A stretch of 64,000 bases of DNA from Corynespora cassiicola (lineage: Eukaryota; Ascomycota; Dothideomycetes; Pleosporales; Corynesporascaceae). The notes below the pieces were generated by a model. That model did no database searches. It was not told the DNA's origin and was given only the letters and a program-made list of their open reading frames with translations. The first letter of the stretch is position 1. Every line of letters begins with the position of its first letter. Where the stretch lies: the NCBI GenBank assembly GCA_022059125.1, contig JAEUWY010000001.1:5084001-5148000 (forward strand), in the 5' to 3' direction. The position numbers and the translations under genes were made by a program. Below are positions 55,966-64,000 of the stretch, piece after piece.

Positions 55966-58582
55966 GGTGCGAGCTAGATCATGGGATAATCAAGAAAAAA
56001 AACAGGCGGGCAGGTAAGGAGCGTCGGGTGCGAGGGCACGTCGTGAGTGGAAGGGCGAGGTCGGGCACTCGGGCTAAGTCATTGGGGGATTGGACGCCAG
56101 CTCCAAACGGTGTTTGTGTGCGGACTGCGGTGCTGGAGGTGCAGGGCTTGGGCTTGGGCGGCAGCAGCAGCAGCAGCAAGCGGCGGCGGTCAGGCTGGCT
56201 GGCGGCGGCGGCGCGTCTCTCGTTGTCGCAGGTGTCACGGCGGAGGGGACACGGCGGGCGGGTGGCAGCTGGGTCGGTTGGGGCGCGCGGGACAGACGAA
56301 GGGCAGGGTGTGGTGGAGAGGTGGTGGGAAGTGCGGGCGGAGCGTGGTGGTGGTGGTTGTTGTATGGGGGACTGGGACTGGGACTGGGACTGGGACTGGG
56401 ATTGGGGCGGGCGAGAAAGCAATGGTAAAATGGGAACGACGGCTGGTGCTGCTAGCTAGGCCAGAGAGAGGGCGCCGGGGGCATGTCGATGGCGCGCTGC
56501 AGCGCACGTCGAGCTTATCACGGATGGAGCGTTAGCGTAGCTCGCGGCCCAGGTGGGCTCCCGCTGCTCCAAATGTCTAGGAGAATTGCCAACTGCCACA
56601 GCCCACGGCTCTGCCATAAGCGAGCGCGCGGCCGCCTGCAAGGCACCGCGTCGGCCAGCTGGGCAGTTCACGCGCCCGCGACTCAGGCCGACGAGGCCTG
56701 CGAGCCCGCCTTTTGCTTCTGTCCCAAGGCCCATGGCCCATCCATGGCCCATCTGAGCCCGCCATCGCCCGGCCGCCGCCACCGCCGCCAGGAAGCCACC
56801 ACATTTTGGCCGTCTGCCGCCGCCGTGCGTGCCTGGGCGCCCTGGCCCTTCCTCTGTCCCTCCCCCCAGCCGCGGCCCACGCCCACCGCCCACCGCCCAC
56901 ACACCCCCCGGCCGGCCGCCTGGAGACCCTAATCGACCCTCCACCCTCTTTCGGCCATGGCCCTGTGGCGCGAGCCCAATCGAGCTGCCGCCCACCCGCG
57001 CACCAGCCCAGAGTGACCACCGAGGCGCTCTCAGGGGTTCGTCCTGGCGCTAGGCCGCCTAGTCGCTCGGGCACAACACCAACTCCATGTGCAATCTGCA
57101 CGCCCGCTGCTGCAGCGATTATGGTGTGCACGCAATATCCCCATATATTCGCCTGCTGCGCCGCTGGCCTGCCTATCGCGCCTCTAGCTTCTGCCATCAC
57201 GAGGGGCGCCCGCTGCAAAAGGGGCTGACGTCGTCGCTCTCGTACCACAGTCGAGCCAGCGCCAGCGCCAGCGCCAATGCCCGCAACACAGCCGGCACCC
57301 AGCCGGTACGCAGTCGGTACGCAGCCAGCCGTGCGCAGCCCTACCCTCCCCCCATGCCATGCACACGCTGCCGCCACATGCACTGCGCGGCGAGAAAAAA
57401 AAAAAAAAGAGAGCGCTGCCCTCTGCTGCCCCAATCTCGCGTCTCCATTATACATTGATTTGACATTTGACGTGGAGAGAGGCGGCACGTAGTCCACAGA
57501 GCTACTGCAGGGAGGCGCATGCACAAGCAGTCCGAGGGCAGAAGATCCCTTGTGGGCTTTGCCATTGTCTTTCAACGGGTATTAAGAGCCGGTCGAGTAG
57601 GAACCAGAGTACGGCCAGAAAAGGATCAACTGCTCGCCCTTCGCCCTTGCGCGCGAGCCCACGTTCGGCCATGGGCCATGGGAAGCAAAAAAAAAACTGG
57701 CCCACGGCCGTAAACCACCACGGGCCCCGAGCCCTTTTGGCAACTCCTCCCGGCCGTGTCCTGCACGCGCGAGCGGGCGTATTGTTCGTGTCTCTCGAGA
57801 TCACCGCGACCACTGCCACCATCGCGACCGTACCCACCAGGGCAAATTGCAGACCCTCAAGCCGTTCGTACGCGTGACGGAGATCTCATGTCTCGCCTTA
57901 CTGGAGCTGGTGCCGTGCTACCGGGTTCCCTCTAGGCAGTCCGGGGATCCCTTGCTCTGCCGCTCCAGTCGGGCTAGCCCCTCCTCCACGGGCCTCCATC
58001 AAACTCCCGTCCAAGGTTATCCTATCATCAACACCCCGAGGCCGCCTGGCAAAGTCCGATTCCAACGTTTCTCACCTGGTTGTCCGGCGCATGGCCTCCA
58101 CCCCAGGAACCAGACAGCTTGTCCGCCGTCTTGCCCCTGACGATCGGGATCATCCTGTAGTCTTGCCGCAGACTGCATCACGCCGTCCTCAGCGAATGCA
58201 CTGCGACGCACCACTGCAAAACCACTGCACACCACGCTGCTGCCCCAATTACGCAATAAATCCTCCGCAAACCTTAGCTGTCTGCCCCAACCCTCACATA
58301 GGACAGCGGACAGCGACCCGCTGACGGCGCAATGTAGCGCGCATCGAGTGACGTTGCACTGGGTCGAGGTTTCACCTTTTGCCTACTGTCCGCTGCCTGC
58401 ACAATACCTAGTCTCGCAGCAGGGCCAATCTAGTTCGCTCAGGGGGGTTGGCAGGCCGACAAAGCCCAAAACCGCCACGCAGGTACGCATCGTGGGTGCC
58501 TGGCCCGGAAAAACTCTACCCAAATTCCACGAGATTCCAGATGCTCCATCAACGGCCCGTACCCTGACACGATCTGGCACTA
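55966..58582. other. 2.6-kb GC-rich intergenic region, no supported gene
   Basis: Upstream of the DENN gene and downstream of TRAPPC13. It contains a GGGACT repeat. Frames of up to 332 codons on the minus strand (56577-57575) are Gly/Ala/Arg-rich and look like GC-rich chance frames. Confidence 0.45.
56368..56407 (+). repeat. (GGGACT)5 repeat, G-rich
   Basis: Five perfect GGGACT units, one GGGATT and a G run: seven regularly spaced G-tracts, a strong G-quadruplex candidate about 400 bp upstream of the DENN gene start. Confidence 0.85.
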
Positions 58583-59934
58583 TCATCGCCGGCTGGTCAG
58601 CCAACCAGTGCTCAGCGACCCACGATCTCCCAGCGCGCTACGCCACTGAATCGCAAGCTGGCCCAAGATCCTTCTAGTATCGCCCGGAGGCAGCTTCCCC
58701 ACGTTGTCATTTGCCTCCTCGACATTAGGTTGCTCTTCGAGTAGGAAGGCTACCTGAATGACGTCGCGTGGGCTCAGAATTGGCGCATTGAGTTGCACCG
58801 TGCCTGGAGTGTCCCAATTTAGAGAGGTTGACTTGAATGGCGGTTTCGCATTAACATTGACTGCCTGTTTTGGGACGTTAGCTCTGTGAAGCTTGCGCGT
58901 GGTAACCCTCCTTCAAGGTGCCTTAGGGGGTCGGGGTGGCTTCCGCTGCATCTAGCTGCTGCATCAACTTCCTCCGACGGAGGTCGCCATCTCGACGTGC
59001 AGGGTCAACAAGGCGAGTACACCACACACCAGTCGGGAGTGGTGACGTGCAGCATTGCCCAGGTGTTTGGGGTTGATGAAAAACACGGGGTGCGCCCAGG
59101 GTTGTATAGTAAACAATGGCGGATAAATACAGAAGATAACGTACCTCGAATGAGACGGCGCCCTCGCCCATGTTCTCCAGCTGAGCCTCCAACAGGAACC
59201 TGGACTGCCCGTCTTTGTCGCTGAGCTCTCCCGTCTTGGTCCTGACGCTCAATAGCTGCTGCGCCACAAACTGATAAAGCTTCCGGAAGGTGCGAGTACG
59301 ACCACTGGTAGCTTTGCCCTCACCGGCGAGCGCCGTCTCGGTATATGTGACGGTGACGGCCAGCACATGGTTTCCCTCCTCTTTCAGCTCGAACCGGAGA
59401 ATCTTCTGGAGCGATTCCCCTGGCCCAGGGGAGGTGCTGCCCTCTTCTTCGTCCTCCGCGCCGTCCAACTGCAGAGGGGAGCCCGCAGGGGTCGAGGGGG
59501 TCTGCATCTCTCCCTGTATCTTGACGCCGCTGATGGCCCGCGTCGAGTCGGCCGGGTCGAGCTCATTGTTGGCGCAGAGTGTACACGAGAACGTCTCCCC
59601 GACGTAGGCGCTGCCGAACGCCTCTGGGAGGTTGAGCACCGGGCTGATGATGAACCTGTCGCTAGTGTCCTCGGCGGGATAGGCCAGCGAAGCCTTGGGC
59701 GATATCCCCAGGTCTTGGGAGTTCGGCAGCGGGTATTGGTTGGAGAGCGCCGGGCGTGAGAGCCTGTGGTGCAGCGGCCACGATCATCAGCATCGCATTC
59801 ACCATGGACCACCCCCTCCGCTCGCAGACTGCCCGCATACCAACAGGGCGGGACACGTACCTTAGCACCTTCAGGCTCACCGTGTGTGGCGTCCTAAGGC
59901 CCTCCCCTAGCGACTGGTTTCGCTGGTGAGCCAT
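58583..59934 (-). CDS. TRAPPC13: TRAPP complex subunit 13 homologue (DUF974)
   Basis: Three exons, 59934-59861, 59763-59145 and 58864-58583; GT-AG introns of 97 and 280 bp; 324 aa. The conserved core is FIISPVLNLPEAFGSAYVGETF, SCTLCANNE, ILRFELKEEGNHVLAVTVTY and FRKLYQFVAQQLLSVRTK, all beta-rich, ending LGQLAIQWRSALGDRGSL and TGWLTSRR. TRAPPC13 is a peripheral subunit of the TRAPPIII tethering complex that activates Rab1/Ypt1-type GTPases. The frame also stays open into the second intron, but splicing restores the family's C-terminal block. An acidic insert (EDEEEG) lies in the middle. It shares a 217-bp divergent promoter with the SET gene. Confidence 0.9.
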
Positions 59935-60151
59935 TGCTGCACGTCCGTTGTTGATGGAGGTTCGAGGTGACAGCCGCCGCAGTGGGGCGGATCCCCAAAT
60001 CCCTCCATCGCCTAGCTTCTCCAACATGGCCCGTGCGGGTGTCGTGATAAAAATCCGGCATAAAGGTGCATGTACACGCCCAATTTCGATCACGATCCTT
60101 CAAAAGAGACCCCCCCACCCCCATTTCGTGCACCTGCCTATATTGCCGCAG

Positions 60152-60933
60152 ATGGGGCCTGCGTCAAACGACTCCCGCGTCCCGCTCCAGCGTTGCCCGG
60201 ACCTCGAAATCATAAGCGATACCCCTAAAGGTTGCATCCCGTCCCATGTTGAAACACATATCCCTTCCCGTGAGGCTGCAACTAACCGCCCTCCAGGCCG
60301 CGGGGTGTTTGCTACCAGGGACATTGCCGCCAAGACTCTTATCGACGTGTGTCCCGTATTGGTGCTCGGGCTGGAAGAAAATGTGAAACACATTGAGCAT
60401 ACCTCGCTATATCATTATACCTAGTACGTCCACCTCCTGGTTGTACCCCTGGATGCACTGCTCTGCCTTGGGAAATGATCTCTCCATGCACATTTTCCTC
60501 CAAGCCCGGTCCAGAACAGGCCCACATGTTGTGCAACTTACCCGCCTGTCCATGCTTCGGAACTCGGTCCTTTCGAGATTACTGAATTTATCACAGCAAC
60601 TGGCCCATCGTAAACCGAGATGGAAACAGGCAAGTTGCGCAAGCGGTTATTTTTGGTCTCGGATCCATGTTCAATCACTCCACCCAAGACCAGAATGTCG
60701 TTTGGGAAAGGGATGCAGAGCGGTTGACCATCACGTACCGCGCACAACGGGATATTGCAGCAGGAGAGGAGCTTTGTAAGCGGGCGAGCAACGACTTCCA
60801 AAATCATAGCATTGTGCTGAACTTGCTAGGCATATCGTACGGTAGCCACTTGACCTTCAAAGACGCAGATGCCCCAGTTCCCCCACCGCCAGAAGAGGAA
60901 ATGGAGCAGCTGATCCAGATACAGCTGTATTAG
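60152..60933 (+). CDS. Small SET-domain protein, putative lysine methyltransferase
   Basis: Three exons, 60152-60423, 60597-60775 and 60830-60933, with GT-AG introns of 173 and 54 bp; 184 aa. The SET core covers nearly the whole protein: GRGVFATRDIAAKTLID at the start, HYTYNWPIVNRDGN, AVIFGLGSMFNHS (the NHS cofactor motif), WERDAERLTITYRAQRDIAAG, and EELCISYG (the conserved GEE...Y end, split by the last intron). It then ends in a short Pro/Glu-rich tail. No pre-SET or post-SET Cys clusters are present, so the substrate may be histone or non-histone. The three-exon join restores an unbroken SET fold, which is strong support for the model. Confidence 0.88.
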
Positions 60934-61124
60934 CCCCCCAACACGCTGGTATAAATACAGCTAAAGCGAATAGATAAACGCGACATGGTCGAAGACGGCC
61001 GCCCCATGAACCAATGTCAAGTACAAGTTGCGCAAGAACCAGGACCTCCTGACCAATTTTCCACCCGCATAAACCGCCCCTTGAACACCGAACCGTAAAA
61101 GTCCGCCGAGATGAAGTGGCGAAA

Positions 61125-62863
61125 TCATGCTGCCAATACCTCGCGGCCACTTTCGCTGCCTGGGGTTTGGTCTGCAGAGCTGCTGTCTTCGGCCTCATTC
61201 CTGAGTTCGTAGGCAAGTTCAAAGCACTCCTCGAGCAGCTGCGTGACGCTGCCCTGGCCGTCCGGAATTTCATTTCCGACCATAAATTTGCCGTCCACAC
61301 GCATGTTGTCAATGGAGTTGAGCTGAGCCTTGTTAACCGTGGACCCTTCATGCTGGGCAAAGACTAACCTTCATGCTGTACGGGTACAATTCTCGAGGAG
61401 AAGACACTCCTCCCAGTTTCTTCACCTCGAGGAGACACTTGCGCAGTGTAGAGAGTTGGTTGTAAATGGGCAGCAGGGCTTCCGATACAGGTTCGGATGA
61501 AACAATCAGATGGTAGATGGTAGCATAACTCTTCCGCAAGAGGTACAACAGTGTCTGAGTCCGTGTTAGTCAATCTGTCGAACAAAGGTTGCTAGAACCA
61601 ACCCTTTGCTCATACAAGTCAGCCGGCCTTCCTAAAGCATCGACAAAGTTGCCGTCGACTCGCGACTCATCAATGCGGTCCAATTGGCGCTGATAATTCC
61701 ACAAGTCTGTCTCGCGTAACGACCATGCTTGAGTGAGAGTCAGCTTTTCCAGCTTATTCCGGATTCCGAGCAGCTTGTCATATGTCTCTTGGAAAGCAGG
61801 CGCAATCCTGCCCTGCTTGGCTTTGATGGTGGCGACCCATATGAAGTTGCGCTGCAAAAGGGTTTCAATAAGTTTCTTGGCTTCGGGTGCCGGCTCAGGA
61901 TGGGCCATTGTAAGCTGGAGTTTTTCGGCCATCTCCGCCAGCTTCTCCTCTCTAGTGCCAGTGCTCTCATAGGCGACAATTCCATACGGCCGCAGCTCTT
62001 CCTGGAGCTCCTTCAGCTGCTCTAAGTAATCATCGACTTCTGCGTTTGGAAACTATACTATCCTTAGATTATTACAGAATATAGAGCACGGTCTCTTACT
62101 TTGGATCTTGTGTTGCATGCTGACAGCGATCTGAGAATCGAGACCAACTTGTCGTATTTGGGCGTAAGATCCGGCGTCAGGTGCGACAGGTTCAACTCAA
62201 TTTCCTTGAGGGTTTCTTCGCAAACTTGAATGCGCGCTTCGAGAAGAGTCATGAGGTGTGGGCTGTAGGCCTCCTTTCCGCGTTCAATGTACCGGCGACT
62301 ATCCTGCAAGCGACCGCCTATAGACTCCAGATCTTTTGGTGAGTAGAAGGTTGCTTCTTTCAAGTGGTCGAGCAGACGCTAATGTATGTTAATGAAGTCA
62401 GATCGAAATGATACAAGTCAAGTCTTGCCTTGGTCGTTGAAACGAAAGAGTATCTGCTTAGAAATTAGCCAGGCATAGTGAGAGTAAGAGGTTACTATAC
62501 ATTGCAGGTGCTTCATGGTTTTTACCAATAGTCATGTACGATAAAGATATGAGCTGGAAACAGTCGTCCAAGACGGTGTCAACTGTTGAGAGCCGAATAA
62601 GTAAGCAGCCGTCGCCTCCGAGACGGAACGTTGCGTGGAGCGATACCTCTATTTTGCTCGAGACGCTTCGTGGTTCGTATGTCGTTCAGAACAACGACCT
62701 GTTCCATCACCTGGTCGTACAGTTCGAGCACATCCTGGCTCTTGACATAGGTCGAACGGTCCTGCTTAAGCAATTCGAGTTTTGTCCGGACGGCAAGCAG
62801 CTTGTCTAGAATCGGCTGCTCTTTCGGGTCCAGCGGGATGCGCACGGCCGGAGAGTCGGTCAT
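61125..62863 (-). CDS. UPF0662 (DUF2408) family cytosolic protein
   Basis: Seven exons: 62863-62647, 62582-62501, 62453-62429 (25 bases), 62378-62100, 62052-61603, 61554-61369, 61328-61125; 480 aa. It starts MTDSPAVRIPLDPKEQPILD. It is helical throughout, with AVRTKLELLKQDRSTYV, VLDDCFQLISLSYMTIG, STTKRLLDHLKEATFY and SMKAQLNSIDNMRVDGKF as recognisable family blocks. Budding yeast has a member (YPL260W, CUB1) linked to metal and bleomycin sensitivity; the molecular function is unknown. Introns are 40-64 bp; the third (62379-62428) is GC-AG and the sixth is only 40 bp. It is divergent from the ribosomal P1 gene over 327 bp. Confidence 0.88.
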
Positions 62864-63190
62864 GATTCGAGGCGGGAGTCCCAAGGGAGATGGTTGTATG
62901 ATCTCTCTGCGAGCTGCGCCGGCGACAATCAGGAACTGGAGGACGCTGCAGGCGAGATAAGCACCTGGGAGTGGACCGTTTCGGAAGACAGCTGAGTGGG
63001 GGGCCAAGTGTGACCTCACAACAGGTTCATTCGCCCCGCGCATCACGTGCACTAGCGGCCGGGCGTCGGGCCTCGCTAAACTTTCGCCGACCTCTCACAC
63101 ACAAAGCCGCGCCAGAAATCCATCGTCAACCTCACTCGACTTCTCGATCCGGCCATCCATATTCCACGACACCACCCGACTCCAGTCGCC
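62864..63190. promoter_or_regulatory. Divergent promoter UPF0662 / ribosomal P1
   Basis: 327 bp between two start codons. The right half is C/T- and A/C-rich on the plus strand, usual for fungal ribosomal-protein genes. No specific site was identified. Confidence 0.4.
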
Positions 63191-63685
63191 ATGTCTACCG
63201 CCGAGCTCGCCTCTTCCTACGCCGCCCTCATCCTCGCCGATGACGGTGTCGAAATCACTGTACGAATATCCAGGGTCTGACCGCGCGACCGCTGCAGAGT
63301 ACTAATTCGCCCAGGCCGACAAGCTCCAGTCTCTCATCAAGGCCGCAAAGATCGAGGATGTTGAGCCCATCTGGACGTCTCTGTTCGCCAAGGTGCGCAA
63401 ATCCGCAATTGGAGCATAGGAACTGGTTTCTGATCATGTACAGGCTCTTGAGGGCAAGGACGTCAAGGACCTGCTCCTGAACGTCGGCTCGGGTGGCGGT
63501 GCCGCCCCCGCTGCCGCTGGCGGTGCTGCCGCTGGTGGTGACGCCGGTGCTGCTGCTCCTGCTGAGGAGGAGAAGGAGGAGGGTACGTCGCATCGCGCAT
63601 CTGTTCGCAAATTTTGGGCAAGACTGACATCACTACAGAGAAGGAGGAGTCCGACGAGGACATGGGCTTCGGTCTGTTCGACTAA
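63191..63685 (+). CDS. RPP1: 60S acidic ribosomal protein P1
   Basis: Four exons, 63191-63259, 63315-63392, 63444-63582, 63639-63685, with GT-AG introns of 50-56 bp; 110 aa. The N-terminal helical dimerisation domain begins [20 protein letters not shown] and includes [18 protein letters not shown]; an Ala/Gly hinge follows, and the protein ends [11 protein letters not shown], the invariant stalk tail that recruits elongation factors. P1 pairs with P2 on uL10 to form the ribosomal stalk. The exon joins give exactly the family length, and the high intron number suits a highly expressed ribosomal gene. Confidence 0.97.
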
Positions 63686-64000
63686 ATGCCTTCCTTCGAC
63701 TTTTTCTTCGCCATTTGCCATATTCGGGGTTTCATAAAACGGATCACAGCGGACGGTTCCCATGCATACTACCATTATCGGGGCATGACGCTGCCTGGCG
63801 TGTCGATATCATCTCGGAGAAAATGACGGCGTCATGAGATATGTGAAAGGTGGCAGGTTTCAATGAAATACTTCGAAAGTGCAGAGTCAGACTTGAGTGT
63901 GATGTACGAGCTATAGTGAACAAGAGAATGTTCAGTGGCCGGCACTTTGGGCAGACTATTTTCGAGTGTGACGCTGGAGCAGACTACTCCTCTTCTGACA
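63686..64000. other. 3' flank of ribosomal P1, nothing recognised
   Basis: No open frame, repeat or RNA gene was seen up to the window end. Confidence 0.5.

Noticed and set aside
56577..57575. 332-codon minus-strand open frame
   Set aside because: Gly/Ala/Arg-rich, overlapped by equally long frames on the other strand, as expected in GC-rich noncoding sequence.
1..64000. tRNA, rRNA or snRNA genes
   Set aside because: I looked for B-box-like GGTTCGA motifs and paired stems and found no candidate worth listing; a tRNAscan or Infernal run would settle it.

Overview
The window is nuclear DNA of a filamentous ascomycete (Pezizomycotina, possibly a dothideomycete). The evidence is short GT-AG introns of about 45-130 bp with CTAAC/CTGAC branch sites, compact divergent gene pairs, fungal-only families (a PTH11-type membrane receptor, a Zn-cluster type regulator, BTB proteins, a GPI-anchored wall protein) and housekeeping genes in fungal form. 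No bacterial-type operons, tRNAs, rRNAs, CRISPR arrays or intact transposases were seen. I rebuilt exon structures by hand from splice signals and frame continuity; product names rest on remembered family motifs, not on database searches.

Layout. 1-7.1 kb: a fungal transcription factor cut by the window edge, a 7-TM PTH11-like protein, and a divergent pair of BTB genes, one with a frame problem. 7.2-22.6 kb: mitoribosomal L17, the large ribonucleotide reductase subunit, a YCII-like protein, a polysaccharide deacetylase, MLH3, a low-complexity fungal protein and a Cys-rich hypothetical. 22.6-27.6 kb: a 5-kb convergent gap full of simple repeats. 27.6-30.1 kb: a repeat-built secreted wall protein, followed by another 4.8 kb with no convincing gene. 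34.9-39.1 kb: an amino-acid permease with seven exons and a nuclear BCP-type peroxiredoxin. 39.1-46.5 kb: an AT-rich, gene-poor block with one intact GC-richer orphan gene whose 3' flank carries two interleaved short-repeat families. 46.5-63.7 kb: COX18, ALG11, a GPI wall protein, a DENN+C1 protein, TRAPPC13, a SET protein, a UPF0662 protein and ribosomal P1.

The conserved genes are unrelated housekeeping functions (nucleotide synthesis, mismatch repair, mitochondrial translation and assembly, N-glycosylation, vesicle traffic, cytosolic translation), not a pathway cluster; no secondary-metabolite cluster is present. The most unusual material is in the accessory parts: the BTB pair with a shared C-x-YHGH-x8-C tail, the repeat array at 42.7-43.2 kb, a two-copy dispersed element, clustered GCACCCA-core tandem motifs upstream of three genes, and three GC-AG introns.
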